A stretch of DNA of 64,000 nucleotides from Variovorax sp. Root318D1 (GTDB lineage: Bacteria > Pseudomonadota > Gammaproteobacteria > Burkholderiales > Burkholderiaceae_C), in NCBI RefSeq assembly GCF_001424835.1, contig NZ_LMCQ01000019.1:169011-233010 (forward strand). Direction: 5' to 3'. This document shows positions 8,955 through 18,090 of the stretch, in pieces (position 1 is the first letter of the stretch; every line of letters begins with the position of its first letter). The notes beneath the pieces were generated by a model. That model was not told where the DNA came from, did no database searches, and was given only the letters and a program-made list of their open reading frames with translations. A program made the translations under genes and the position numbers.

Positions 8955-10919
8955 TTGAGCCGCTCTTTCAATCAACAACTCGATCAGCACGGTGCCTGGC
9001 GAAGCAATTTTGCGCATCGCCTCCAGTGGCTGACCCGCTGGCTGACCGAAAACGAGCTGCTCGACCAGGCCGTGGCCGAGCGCCTGCGCGGCTTGGAGCT
9101 GCAGATCCGCAACAGCAAGGTCATGGTCGCCTTCGTGGCCGAGTTCTCGCGCGGCAAGTCGGAGCTGATCAACGCGATCTTCTTTGCGGGCTACGGGCGG
9201 CGCATCATGCCGGCCAGCGCGGGGCGCACGACGATGTGCCCGACCGAACTGGGCTATGACGCCGCGCAGCCCCCAAAGCTGCGGCTGCTGCCGATCGAAA
9301 CCCGCCTGGAACCCCATTCGCTCACGCACTGGCGCGAGAAGCCCACGCGCTGGACCGACATCGCGATCGACGTGGAGAACGCCGAGCAACTGGCACAGGC
9401 CATGGGCAAGGTGGCCGAGGTGCGCTGGGTCAGCAAGGACGAGGCGCATGCGCTGGGCTTCTGGAACGAAGAGACGCCGGACGACAACCCGGTGCAGGAC
9501 GCCGAAGGCCGCGTCGAGATTCCACGCTGGCGCCATGCCATCCTGAACATGCCGCATCCCTTGCTGGAGCAGGGGCTGGTGATCCTCGACACCCCGGGCC
9601 TGAACGCGATCGGCGCTGAACCCGAACTCACGGTGAGCCTGATCCCACAGGCGCATGCGGTGGTCTTCATCCTGGGCGCGGAGACCGGCGTGACGCGCTC
9701 CGACCTGTCCATCTGGCGCGAGCACCTGGTCACCGAGAGCGAAGGCAGCGACACGCGCTTCGTGGTGCTCAACAAGATCGACACCATGTGGGACTCGCTC
9801 AGCACGCCCGCGCAGATCGAGCTGCAGATCGAGCGCCAGCGTGAAGTGGCGGCCAAGTTTCTCGAGGTTCCGCTCGTGCAGGTGCTGCCGGTATCGGCGC
9901 AAAAGGGCCTGCAGGCCAAGATCCAGCGCGACCCGCGGCTGCTCGAAGCCAGCCGTTTGCCGGCACTGGAAACGCTGCTCGCCGAAGGCGTGCTCGGCAA
10001 GCGCGAAACCATGCTGCGGCTTGCCGTCGATGCAGGCATGGTCGCGCTGCGGGTGGAGGCCGAGCGCATCCTGAAGGTGCGACAGCGCGACCTGTCCGAG
10101 CAGGCGCTGGAGCTGCAGGGCCTGCGCGGCAAGAATATTTCGGTTATTCGCCACATGCGTGGGCGCATCGACCAGGAACAGACCGAGTTCGAGGGCAGCA
10201 ACACGCGCATCCTGGCCCTGCGCTCGGTGCAGGGCAAGCTGCTGCGCGAGGTTTACGCCGTGCTCGGCCGCACGGCCCTCAAGGCCGACATGGTGCGGCT
10301 TTCTGGCGCGCTCAAGCGCCCGGGCATCAAGCTCAACGTGCGCAAGGTGTATGGCGAGACTTTTGACGCGCTGCGCAACAACCTGCGTGAAGTGCAAGCG
10401 ACCACGGCCGAAATCCAGTCGATGCTGCACGCCACATTCCGCCAGCTGAACGCAGAGCAGGGCTTTAACTTGCAAGCACCCGCCGAGCCGGACCTGAGCA
10501 GCTTCGAACAGGAGCTGAGCCAGATCGAACGCAGCCATATTCACTATCTGGGCGTCGGCAATCTGCTGAAGCTGGCGCAAGCGGACTTCTGCGACAAGCT
10601 CGTCCGTGCGCTTGCGAGCCGCCTGCGGCTGGTCAACGAAGCGGCAATGACCGAGGTAGAGCGCTGGAGCAAGGGCGCCAGTGCGCAGATCGATGCTCAA
10701 CTGAAGGAGCGCCGCCGCAACTTCACCAAGCGCATCGAGGCGATCGAGCGCATCCAGAATGCGGCCGGCAACCTCGACGAACGCCTGCTCGAGCTTTCCG
10801 CGCAGGAGAGCAGCCTGGCCGAGTTGCATGTGCGGCTGCAGGAATTCACTTCGATGATCACGCAACAGGGAAGGCCCGCCGCCGCGGCTGCCGCCATCGG
10901 CGAACTGCGTGCGGCCTGA
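8955..10919 (+). CDS. Dynamin-family GTPase
   Basis: 654-residue large GTPase of the bacterial dynamin-like group. G1 P-loop FSRGKSELIN (GKS at 67-69), T92/T93 as the likely G2, G3 DTPG at 212-215 and G4 NKID at 273-276. The region after the GTPase domain (from about 330) is mostly helical with coiled-coil character, as in dynamin stalks. No clear transmembrane segment is visible. Members of this group act on membranes or in stress responses; the substrate membrane here is unknown. The first plausible codon is TTG (TTG AGC CGC TCT). Its last 11 bp overlap mutY, so the two are probably cotranscribed. Confidence 0.88.
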   Translation: MSRSFNQQLDQHGAWRSNFAHRLQWLTRWLTENELLDQAVAERLRGLELQIRNSKVMVAFVAEFSRGKSELINAIFFAGYGRRIMPASAGRTTMCPTELGYDAAQPPKLRLLPIETRLEPHSLTHWREKPTRWTDIAIDVENAEQLAQAMGKVAEVRWVSKDEAHALGFWNEETPDDNPVQDAEGRVEIPRWRHAILNMPHPLLEQGLVILDTPGLNAIGAEPELTVSLIPQAHAVVFILGAETGVTRSDLSIWREHLVTESEGSDTRFVVLNKIDTMWDSLSTPAQIELQIERQREVAAKFLEVPLVQVLPVSAQKGLQAKIQRDPRLLEASRLPALETLLAEGVLGKRETMLRLAVDAGMVALRVEAERILKVRQRDLSEQALELQGLRGKNISVIRHMRGRIDQEQTEFEGSNTRILALRSVQGKLLREVYAVLGRTALKADMVRLSGALKRPGIKLNVRKVYGETFDALRNNLREVQATTAEIQSMLHATFRQLNAEQGFNLQAPAEPDLSSFEQELSQIERSHIHYLGVGNLLKLAQADFCDKLVRALASRLRLVNEAAMTEVERWSKGASAQIDAQLKERRRNFTKRIEAIERIQNAAGNLDERLLELSAQESSLAELHVRLQEFTSMITQQGRPAAAAAAIGELRAA

Positions 10920-11997
10920 ACCTACGGTGTTGTCCACCGCGGCTAGCGAACTGCAAGCACCCACCGGTTTCGCCGAGCAGATCGTGGCCTGGCAGCGCAC
11001 CCACGGCCGCAGCGAATTGCCGTGGCAGAACACGCGGGATCCCTACCGCGTCTGGCTTTCGGAAGTCATGCTCCAGCAGACCCAGGTCTCGACGGTGCTC
11101 GGGTACTTCGCGCGCTTTCTCGAACGCTTTCCGACCGTGTCGGCACTGGCTGCGGGCACCGAGGACGAGGTGTTCGGACTCTGGAGCGGCCTCGGCTACT
11201 ACAGCCGCGCGCGCAACATGCACCGCTGCGCGGCGGAGGTGGTGGCGCGCTTCGGCGGCGAGTTTCCGCGCACGGCCGCCGAACTCACGACTTTGCCCGG
11301 CATCGGCCGCTCCACCGCCGCGGCGATTGCGGCCTTCTGCTTTGGTGAGCGGGTCGCGATTCTCGACGGCAACGTGAAGCGCGTGCTGACGCGCGTGCTC
11401 GGCTTTGGCGGCGACATGTCTTCGTCGGCGCAGGAGCGCGCGCTATGGGGTCAGGCCACGCAACTGCTACCGCCCGCCGAGCAGAAAGAAGCCATCGCGA
11501 GCTATACGCAAGGAGTGATGGACCTGGGCGCCACAGTCTGCCTGCCGCGCAAGCCGAGTTGCATGATCTGCCCGGTGAGCCCGAGCTGCGTGGGACTGAG
11601 GGAGGGGCAACCCGAGCGCTACCCGGTCAAGACCCGCAAGCTGAAGCGCAGCGCCCAGTCGCTCTGGGCGTTGTTGGCGCGCGATGCAGAAGGCCGTATC
11701 TGGCTCGAGAAGCGCCCCGCGAAGGGCATCTGGGCGGGGCTCTATTGCCTACCGGTGTTCGACACTCGCGAAGAGTTGCTTGCCGCGCTGCCGCCCGCCG
11801 AGCAGGACCACACGCAGGACCTGCCGCCCTTCGTGCACGTGCTGACTCACAAGGACTTGCATCTTCACCCGGTGTTGCATCACAACGGCGGCCAGCCGCA
11901 GGGCGATGCCGCGCGCTGGGTGGATGCGCAAGAGTGGGGCCGCCTGGGACTGCCAGCGCCCGTGCGCAAGCTGCTTCTAGAGAGCAGCGCAAGTTAG
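10909..11997 (+). CDS. mutY: A/G-specific adenine glycosylase
   Basis: Removes adenine mispaired with 8-oxoguanine. 362 residues. The catalytic Glu is E52 (WLSEVMLQQTQV), the helix-hairpin-helix is LPGIGRSTAAAI (129-140), the catalytic Asp is D153, and the [4Fe-4S] ligands are C211, C218, C221 and C227. A C-terminal NUDIX-like domain that recognises 8-oxoG follows. The start is GTG, overlapping the dynamin-like gene by 11 bp; the first ATG is too far inside the catalytic domain. Confidence 0.97.
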   Translation: MRPEPTVLSTAASELQAPTGFAEQIVAWQRTHGRSELPWQNTRDPYRVWLSEVMLQQTQVSTVLGYFARFLERFPTVSALAAGTEDEVFGLWSGLGYYSRARNMHRCAAEVVARFGGEFPRTAAELTTLPGIGRSTAAAIAAFCFGERVAILDGNVKRVLTRVLGFGGDMSSSAQERALWGQATQLLPPAEQKEAIASYTQGVMDLGATVCLPRKPSCMICPVSPSCVGLREGQPERYPVKTRKLKRSAQSLWALLARDAEGRIWLEKRPAKGIWAGLYCLPVFDTREELLAALPPAEQDHTQDLPPFVHVLTHKDLHLHPVLHHNGGQPQGDAARWVDAQEWGRLGLPAPVRKLLLESSAS

Positions 11998-12052
11998 CGT
12001 TCTGACTCCTTCGTGGAACACCGAGGAACCGGCTTCGCCGGGCCTCTGGTGT

Positions 12053-12107
12053 TGCCCCCGGTAGGGGGTTGGCGTAGCGACACGAAGTGCGCGAAGACTG
12101 GGGGCGA
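12053..12107 (-). repeat. Dispersed intergenic repeat, copy A
   Basis: GC-rich element between the convergent mutY and rapZ genes. On the minus strand it reads GCCCCCAGTCTTCGCGCACT and continues, with CGCACTTCGTGTCG (complement of 12078-12091) and a CCCCC-TACC-GGGGG hairpin. The 14-mer recurs at 58112-58125 in the same order, again between a GCCCCCA block and a C-run/G-run hairpin. The hairpin may help terminate both convergent genes. Confidence 0.7.
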
Positions 12108-12109
12108 GC

Positions 12110-12985
12110 CTATACGGCGTCGAGTTCGCGGTGCCGCTTGAGGGCGCCCCAACGGGTTCCGAAAGCGCGCGCCAATTGTTCGACCAGGAATACCGAGCGG
12201 TGCTGGCCGCCCGTGCAGCCGATGGCCACGGTCACGTAGCTGCGATGGTCCCGGGCCAGCGCATCGAGCCAGCGCGAAAGAAATTGCTCAATGTCGTCGT
12301 ACATGCGCGCCACATCGTCGTGCTCGCGCAGCCATTCGACCACCGGCGCATCACGGCCCGTGAGCGGGCGCAGCGTGGCCACGTAGTGCGGATTGGGCAG
12401 CATGCGCACGTCGAATACGAAGTCGGCGTCCAGCGGCACGCCGCGCTTGAAGGCGAATGATTCGAACACCAGCGTCAATGGACTCTGCGGCGCAGAGATC
12501 AGTGCCTTGATGTAGCTCTGTAGCTGAGCCGGGCGGATGAGGCTGGTGTCGATCACGTCGGCGCCGTCGCGCAGGTCAGCCAGCAGCTCTCGCTCGAGTT
12601 CAATGGCTTGAACCAGCGCGCGCTCCTGTTCGGGAGCATCGGTGCGGCCCTCCTGGCGCGAAAGCGGATGGCGCCGGCGGGTTTCCGAGTAGCGCCGCAG
12701 CAGTGCGTCTGTGGTCGCGTCGAGAAAAAGCGATCGCAGCGAGACACCGTCCTGCCGCAAGGCATCGAGCTGCTGCGGAACGATGGGCAGCGACACACCG
12801 CTGCGCACGTCCATCGCAATGGCGACCCGCGTGGCCTGCTGTTCGTGCTGAAGGGCTATGAACGGCGTCAGCAGCTCGGGCGGCAGGTTGTCGACGCAGT
12901 AGTACCCGGCGTCTTCCAGCGCATGCAGTGCGACCGACTTGCCCGAGCCCGACATGCCGGTGATGAGCACCAGGTCGAGGTCCAT
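12110..12985 (-). CDS. rapZ: RNase adapter protein RapZ (YvcJ-type nucleotide-binding protein)
   Basis: P-loop protein; in enterobacteria RapZ guides RNase E to the sRNA GlmZ and links this to glucosamine-6-phosphate levels. 291 residues. Walker A GMSGSGKS at 10-17, the YYCVDNLPP motif after it, and the conserved C-terminal half with [14 protein letters not shown]. The ATG at 12985 shares one base with the recN stop (TGATG), so translation is coupled. A GTG one codon earlier is the only alternative. The adapter role in this organism is inferred from the family. Confidence 0.95.
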   Translation of the reverse strand: MDLDLVLITGMSGSGKSVALHALEDAGYYCVDNLPPELLTPFIALQHEQQATRVAIAMDVRSGVSLPIVPQQLDALRQDGVSLRSLFLDATTDALLRRYSETRRRHPLSRQEGRTDAPEQERALVQAIELERELLADLRDGADVIDTSLIRPAQLQSYIKALISAPQSPLTLVFESFAFKRGVPLDADFVFDVRMLPNPHYVATLRPLTGRDAPVVEWLREHDDVARMYDDIEQFLSRWLDALARDHRSYVTVAIGCTGGQHRSVFLVEQLARAFGTRWGALKRHRELDAV

Positions 12986-14664
12986 CACAGCGCTGCCGAA
13001 GTCTTGTGGCCCAGCATTTCGCGGGCATGCGCCAGCGAAGTCTGCGAAACCTTCTCGCCGCCGAGCATGCGGGCAATTTCGCGCGCGCGGTTGTCGTCGT
13101 CGAGCCGTGCGACGCCGCTTTCGGTGCGCGGGCCGTCCTGGCCCGCTGCGGTCGTCTGGCGCTTGGCCACCACCAGGTGGTGATCGGCGCAGGCCGCCAC
13201 TTGCGGCAAATGGGTCACGGCCAAAACCTGGCGGTCGCGCCCGAGCTGTTTCATGAGGCGCCCCACGGTCTCGGCCACGGCACCGCCGACGCCGGCATCG
13301 ACCTCGTCGAAGATCAGCGTCTGCGCTGCGCCGAGCTGGCTCGTGGTGACCGCAATGGCCAGGGCAATGCGGGACAGTTCGCCGCCCGACGCCACCTTGC
13401 CGATCGGACGTGGTGTGCTGCCGGGATGGCCGCTCACCAGAAAGGCGATCTCCTCAAGACCGGCGCGGCCCGGCTGCGCCAGCGGCTGTAGTTCGACTTC
13501 GAAACGGCCGCCCTGCATGCCCAGGCCCTGCATGGCCTGCGTGACCGCAAGGGCGAGGCGCGGGGCCGCCTGCTTGCGTGATTTGCCGAGCGCCTTGGCC
13601 TCTTTCGTGTAGGCCTGCTGCGCGTTTTGCTCGGCGCGCTCCAGCCCTTCGAGATCGCTCTGCGCATCGAGCGCCTTCAGCTCGGCCTGCCAGCCGGCCA
13701 GCAGTGCCGGCAGGTCGTTCGGCGTGCGCTTGTAGCGGCGCGCCAGCGACATCCACAGACCCATGCGCTCGTCGAGCTCGGCCAGACGCTGCGGGTCGGC
13801 TTCGGCGTCGCGCAGGTATCCGTGCAATGAATGTGCGGCGTCGGAGGCCTGCGCCACGCTGGAGGCCAGCACCTCGCCCAGCGCGCGGAATTCGGGTTCG
13901 ATGTGCTCGCAGTTCTGCAGCAGGGTGACCGCGCGCGACAGCGCTGCGAGGGCACCGTTGTCGTCGTCTTCCAGGGCCTGGCTGGCGCCTTGCGCCGCGT
14001 CGATCAGCGCCTGTGCGTTGGAGACGCGGGCATGGTTGGTCGAGAGCTCTTCCCACTCACCCTCGGCGGGGGCCAGCTTCATCACCTCGGCAATCTGCCA
14101 TTGCAGCCGCTCACGCTCGCGCAGCAGCGAATCTTGCGCCGAGCGCGCGTGGTCGAGCGCGGAGAGTGCCTGCCGCCAGCCTTGCCAGGCCGCATCGAGC
14201 GCATCGGTGCGCACTCCGGCGTAGGCATCGAGCAGGCCGCGCACGGCCTCGGGCCGCGTCAGGCTCTGCCATGCATGCTGCCCGTGAATGTCGAGCAGGC
14301 GATCGCCAAGCTCTCGCAGCTGAGTGGCCGTGGCCGGGCTTCCGTTGATCCAGCCGCGGCTGCGGCCCTGCAGGTCGACGGTGCGGCGCAGCAGCAGGGC
14401 GTCACCGGATTCGAATCCGCCTTCATCGAGCCATGCCGCAAAGGCCGGATCGGCGTCGAACTCGGCGCTCACGTCGAGCCGCTCGGCACCCTCGCGCACC
14501 GCGCCGGCATCGGCGCGGTTGCCGAGCGCCAGCTGAAGCGCATCGATCAGGATCGATTTGCCTGCGCCGGTTTCGCCGGTCAACACCGTGAAGCCGGTGG
14601 ACAGATCCAGTTCGAGTGATCGCACGATCACGAAGTCGCGCAGTGCGATGCGTCGCAGCGCCAT
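12985..14664 (-). CDS. recN: DNA repair protein RecN
   Basis: SMC-like ATPase acting in double-strand-break repair. 559 residues, normal length. Walker [21 protein letters not shown] in the N-terminal head, a long coiled-coil middle (about 160-370), then the ABC signature ([11 protein letters not shown]) and Walker B ([12 protein letters not shown]) in the C-terminal head. The start at 14664 lies 1 bp past the nadK stop. The nadK-recN order is common in proteobacteria. Confidence 0.97.
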   Translation of the reverse strand: MALRRIALRDFVIVRSLELDLSTGFTVLTGETGAGKSILIDALQLALGNRADAGAVREGAERLDVSAEFDADPAFAAWLDEGGFESGDALLLRRTVDLQGRSRGWINGSPATATQLRELGDRLLDIHGQHAWQSLTRPEAVRGLLDAYAGVRTDALDAAWQGWRQALSALDHARSAQDSLLRERERLQWQIAEVMKLAPAEGEWEELSTNHARVSNAQALIDAAQGASQALEDDDNGALAALSRAVTLLQNCEHIEPEFRALGEVLASSVAQASDAAHSLHGYLRDAEADPQRLAELDERMGLWMSLARRYKRTPNDLPALLAGWQAELKALDAQSDLEGLERAEQNAQQAYTKEAKALGKSRKQAAPRLALAVTQAMQGLGMQGGRFEVELQPLAQPGRAGLEEIAFLVSGHPGSTPRPIGKVASGGELSRIALAIAVTTSQLGAAQTLIFDEVDAGVGGAVAETVGRLMKQLGRDRQVLAVTHLPQVAACADHHLVVAKRQTTAAGQDGPRTESGVARLDDDNRAREIARMLGGEKVSQTSLAHAREMLGHKTSAAL

Positions 14665-14665
14665 C

Positions 14666-15577
14666 TCAGGAGCCCCCTTCGTTCCAATGAAGTTTCTTGC
14701 GCAGCGTGTCGAAATAGCTCCAGCCGCGCGGGTGCAGAAAGCGCACCCGGAAGTCGGAGCGGCGCACCACCACGCGATCGCCAATGGCGAGCGACGCCAG
14801 CGACTGCATGTCGAAATTGGCGCTGGCGTCGCGCCCGGCGACCAGTTCGATAACGATCTCGTCGGCATCGGGCAGCAGCACCGGACGGTTCGAGAGCGTG
14901 TGCGGTGCAATGGGCACCAGCACCCAGCCCGGCACCGCGGGATGCAGCAGCGGCCCGCCGGCCGACAGCGCGTAGGCCGTCGAGCCCGTGGGCGAAGCGA
15001 TGATCAGGCCGTCGGCGCGCTGGTTGGCCACGAAATGCCGGCCGACCGAAACCCGCAACTCCACCATGCCCGACGTGGCGCCGCGGTTGACCACCACGTC
15101 GTTCATTGCCAGCGCATCGAAAACCGACGCGCCGTCGCGCATGACCTGCGCATGCATGAGGCTGCGGTGGTCTTCCTCGTACTCGCCGGCCAGCATCGGG
15201 ATCAGGGTGGCCTGGTAGTTGTCGAGCGGAATGTCGGTGATGAAGCCGAGTCGCCCGCGGTTGATGCCGATCAGCGGAATACCGTAGCACGCCAGCTGGC
15301 GGCCGATGCCCAGCATGGTGCCGTCGCCTCCCACCACAAGGCCCAGATCGCAGCGCTGTCCGATTTCCTCGACACTCAGCGGTTCGTAGCGGCCGCCGAC
15401 GTTCGCATCCGCATCGGCTTCGCCGTCCGCCGATTTTTCGACGAACACCTGGCACCCTTGAGATTCCAGGAAGGCGCCGATATCTTCCATGACGCCGTCG
15501 CGCGCGTCTGCCTGCGCCCGGGCGCCTGAAGCCTGGTATTTGCCGATCAGCGCGACGTGACGAAAGCGGGAAGTCAT
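14666..15577 (-). CDS. nadK: NAD kinase
   Basis: Phosphorylates NAD to NADP. 303 residues. The diagnostic GGDGT is at 83-87, followed by [13 protein letters not shown], a central [10 protein letters not shown] segment and [14 protein letters not shown]. The ATG at 15577 was preferred to a TTG two codons upstream. Divergent from hrcA, with only 28 bp between the two start codons, so both promoters must overlap coding sequence or each other. Confidence 0.97.
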   Translation of the reverse strand: MTSRFRHVALIGKYQASGARAQADARDGVMEDIGAFLESQGCQVFVEKSADGEADADANVGGRYEPLSVEEIGQRCDLGLVVGGDGTMLGIGRQLACYGIPLIGINRGRLGFITDIPLDNYQATLIPMLAGEYEEDHRSLMHAQVMRDGASVFDALAMNDVVVNRGATSGMVELRVSVGRHFVANQRADGLIIASPTGSTAYALSAGGPLLHPAVPGWVLVPIAPHTLSNRPVLLPDADEIVIELVAGRDASANFDMQSLASLAIGDRVVVRRSDFRVRFLHPRGWSYFDTLRKKLHWNEGGS

Positions 15578-15593
15578 GTACAAATTACAACAC

Positions 15594-15599
15594 TAAAAT
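15594..15599 (+). promoter_or_regulatory. Candidate -10 element for hrcA (possibly leaderless)
   Basis: TAAAAT ends 6 nt before the hrcA ATG. If used, transcription would start at or next to the ATG, giving a leaderless mRNA. No ribosome-binding site is visible in the remaining 6 nt. A CIRCE operator (TTAGCACTC with its complement) is not present here. Confidence 0.35.
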
Positions 15600-15605
15600 C
15601 TTCCA

Positions 15606-16613
15606 ATGCTGGACGACCGTGCCAAGTTGCTCCTCAAGACGCTAGTCGAGCGTTACATCGCCGAAGGCCAGCCGGTCGGGTCGCGGACTTTGTCGCGCGC
15701 GCCCGGTCTGGACCTGTCCCCCGCGACCATCCGGAACGTGATGTCCGACCTCGAGTCGCTGGGGCTGATTGCGAGTCCGCACACCTCGGCCGGACGCATT
15801 CCCACCGCTCGCGGCTACCGGCTTTTCGTCGACACCATGCTCACGGCGCAGCGCGAGCAGATGAGTGCACCGAGTCTTGCGCCCGACCAGCCGCAGAAGG
15901 TGATTGCAAACGCCGCCAACCTGCTGTCCAACCTGTCGCAGTTCGTCGGTGTCGTCATGGCGCCGCGGCGCGCCTCGGTGTTCAAGCAGATCGAATTCCT
16001 GAAGCTGTCGGACCGGCGGCTGCTGGTGATCATCGTCTCGCCCGATGGCGACGTGCAGAACCGGGTGATCTTTCCGGAGGCCGACTATTCGCAGTCGCAG
16101 TTGGTGGAAGCATCCAACTACATCAATGCCCACTACGCCGGCCTGACTATCGAGCAGGTACGCGACCGGCTCCAGTCGGAAGTCGAAAAACTCCGCGGCG
16201 AGATTGCCGCGCTGATGCAGGCAGCGGTCAACGTCAGCTCCGAGGTGCTTACCGAGGCGCAAGAAGACGACGTCGTGATTTCCGGCGAGCGCAACCTGCT
16301 GTCGGTGACTGACTTTTCGAGCGACATGGGTCAACTGCGCCGTGCCTTCGAGCTGTTCGAGCAAAAGGCGCAACTGATGCGGCTGCTCGACGTTTCGAGC
16401 AAGGCGGAAGGCGTGCGCATCTTCATCGGCGGCGAAAGCCAGGTGGTGCCGTTCGAGGAGCTTTCCATCGTCAGCGCCAACTACGAGGTCGACGGGCAGG
16501 TGGTGGGCACCTTGGGCGTCATCGGGCCCACGCGCATGCCCTACGAGCGCATGATCCAGATCGTCGACATCACCTCCCGGCTGGTCAGCAATGCGCTGAG
16601 CCACCGCAAGTAG
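15606..16613 (+). CDS. hrcA: Heat-inducible transcription repressor HrcA
   Basis: Represses groE/dnaK-type chaperone genes by binding CIRCE operators, with activity tuned by GroEL. 335 residues, normal length. The N-terminal winged helix contains [18 protein letters not shown] and then [14 protein letters not shown], both signature segments; the GAF-like central domain includes GVVMAPRR and the C-terminus [12 protein letters not shown]. The first ATG is the only plausible start. No CIRCE copy is seen in its own 28-bp upstream region, so autoregulation is not supported here. Confidence 0.97.
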   Translation: MLDDRAKLLLKTLVERYIAEGQPVGSRTLSRAPGLDLSPATIRNVMSDLESLGLIASPHTSAGRIPTARGYRLFVDTMLTAQREQMSAPSLAPDQPQKVIANAANLLSNLSQFVGVVMAPRRASVFKQIEFLKLSDRRLLVIIVSPDGDVQNRVIFPEADYSQSQLVEASNYINAHYAGLTIEQVRDRLQSEVEKLRGEIAALMQAAVNVSSEVLTEAQEDDVVISGERNLLSVTDFSSDMGQLRRAFELFEQKAQLMRLLDVSSKAEGVRIFIGGESQVVPFEELSIVSANYEVDGQVVGTLGVIGPTRMPYERMIQIVDITSRLVSNALSHRK

Positions 16614-16645
16614 CCGGCGCCGCGAATAGAATCATGGCCTCTCGT

Positions 16646-16722
<77 letters not shown>

Positions 16723-16767
16723 CTTGGCATTCATTTCTCACTCGGTTCGCCGAGGGGCAAAAATGGA

Positions 16768-16776
16768 TGCTATAAT
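16768..16776 (+). promoter_or_regulatory. Extended -10 promoter of tRNA-Arg
   Basis: TGC followed by consensus TATAAT (16771-16776), 10 nt before the tRNA 5' end, an ideal position for transcription starting just upstream of the tRNA. The -35 region is weak, as expected for an extended -10 promoter. It suggests tRNA-Arg is transcribed independently of the preceding tRNA. Confidence 0.7.
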
Positions 16777-16786
16777 CGATAGCTGT

Positions 16787-16863
16787 GCGGCTGTAGCTCA
16801 GTTGGATAGAGTACTTGGCTACGAACCAAGGGGTCGTGGGTTCAATTCCTGCCAGCCGCACCA
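16787..16863 (+). tRNA. tRNA-Arg (anticodon ACG)
   Basis: 77 nt with encoded CCA. The acceptor arms GCGGCTG/CAGCCGC pair fully. The anticodon stem CTTGG/CCAAG holds the loop CTACGAA, anticodon ACG (A34 is normally deaminated to inosine by TadA). It has its own extended -10 promoter and is followed by a strong terminator. Confidence 0.97.
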
Positions 16864-16872
16864 CTCTTTGAA

Positions 16873-16911
16873 TGGCCTAGAAGGTTTCGATCTTCTAGGC
16901 CATTTTCTTTT
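16873..16911 (+). terminator. Intrinsic terminator after tRNA-Arg
   Basis: TGGCCTAGAAG, an 8-nt loop, then CTTCTAGGCCA: an 11-bp perfect stem at 16873-16902, followed by TTTTCTTTT. It begins 10 nt after the tRNA CCA and clearly ends that transcript. Confidence 0.93.
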
Positions 16912-17021
16912 GGCCCATCGCAAGCGTGCATCCATGCAGCCGCGGTCGCGGCGCGAAGAGAAAGCACGCTCATGCGCCTGGGGCTAAAGTTCAGCCCAGT
17001 CATACAACGGGGCAGGGCACC

Positions 17022-17468
17022 ATGAGCATTTCGGCAAAGCGGCTTGCACTCCAGTTTTTCATGTTGTCTTCGGCAGCAGGTGCGGCGTCGGCAGGAACCA
17101 TCACCTGCGTCCCTGGCGCAAGCAATGGCTCCGCGTCGCCCTTCAACTGGGTCCGCAGGATTTCGATCGACGAGCACTCCCGCACCGTCAACCTGGACGT
17201 CGTGCGTTCACGGACGAAAGACACCGAAACCATGGGGAAAATGAGGGCCGACCTCGTGAGCATGGAAGACGGCCAGACGGGAGAGCCGGTCTATGTTTTC
17301 AATTCCATTCCCACCGCCGGGACCGAGGTCACGCACCTCTTCAGGCTGTTCAAGGCGGGCGAGTGGCGTCTCATCAGTGCCGCCGTTGCTGTTGCGAGCA
17401 AAGTGCCCGCGCTGAGAGCAGTCGAGCAAGGCGTGGTCTTCGACTGCAAGCGCTCGGACATGGGTTGA
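17022..17468 (+). CDS. Exported protein of unknown function
   Basis: 148 residues. The N-terminus (MSISAKRLALQFFMLSSAAG) is a signal peptide with cleavage after about residue 24 (AASAG). Two cysteines near each end of the mature part (TCVPG and FDCKRSD) could form a disulphide. I recognise no domain. The ATG at 17022 has a GGGGCAGGG purine stretch upstream. It lies alone between the tRNA-Arg terminator and greB. Confidence 0.7.
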   Translation: MSISAKRLALQFFMLSSAAGAASAGTITCVPGASNGSASPFNWVRRISIDEHSRTVNLDVVRSRTKDTETMGKMRADLVSMEDGQTGEPVYVFNSIPTAGTEVTHLFRLFKAGEWRLISAAVAVASKVPALRAVEQGVVFDCKRSDMG

Positions 17469-17493
17469 GGAAAGTTGATTCGGAGCTTCTACC

Positions 17494-18069
17494 GTGAGCA
17501 AAGCATTCACCAGGGAAACCGACACTGATGCCGACGATGATGACGGCGACGGCACCGCCCCCGCACTGCCCAGCGGCAGCAAGAACTACATGACGCCCGC
17601 CGGCTATGCCCGGCTGCGCGACGAATTGCTCCAGCTGATGGACGAAGAGCGCCCGAAGGTGGTGGAGGCCGTGCATTGGGCCGCCAAGAACGGCGACCGC
17701 TCGGAGAACGGCGACTACCTCTACGGCAAGAAGCGGCTGCGCGAAATCGATCGGCGCATTCGCTTTCTCACCAAGCGGCTCGAGATCGCCGAGGTCACCG
17801 ACCCCTCGGTGCACCACGGTAGCGACCAGGTTTTCTTTGGCGCCACGGTGCGCTATGTCGACGAGACCGGCGACGAGCGCAGCGTGACCATCCTCGGCAT
17901 CGACGAAGCCGACAGCGCCAAGTTGCAGGTCAGCTGGATTTCTCCCATCGCGCGGGCGCTTCTCAAGTCACGCGAGGGCGACGTCGTGAAGCTGGTGACG
18001 CCGGGCGGCACGCATGAGGTGGAACTGCTGTCGGTCAGCTACCCAGTCCCTGATTCGGGCACGGCCTAG
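17494..18069 (+). CDS. greB: Transcription elongation factor GreB
   Basis: Rescues backtracked RNA polymerase by stimulating transcript cleavage. 191 residues. The coiled-coil tip with acidic residues is visible as GDRSENGDYLYGKKRLREIDRR, typical of GreB rather than GreA, followed by the FKBP-like C-terminal domain. The first 25 residues form an Asp-rich extension (DTDADDDDGDG) absent from the E. coli protein. The start codon is GTG with GGAG about 9 nt upstream. Convergent with spoT. Confidence 0.94.
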   Translation: MSKAFTRETDTDADDDDGDGTAPALPSGSKNYMTPAGYARLRDELLQLMDEERPKVVEAVHWAAKNGDRSENGDYLYGKKRLREIDRRIRFLTKRLEIAEVTDPSVHHGSDQVFFGATVRYVDETGDERSVTILGIDEADSAKLQVSWISPIARALLKSREGDVVKLVTPGGTHEVELLSVSYPVPDSGTA

Positions 18070-18090
18070 CAATTCGGCCTGCGGCCGTCT

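Noticed and set aside
15578-15605. Search for a CIRCE operator before hrcA
   Set aside because: No TTAGCACTC or its complement is present in the 28 bp or its immediate surroundings.
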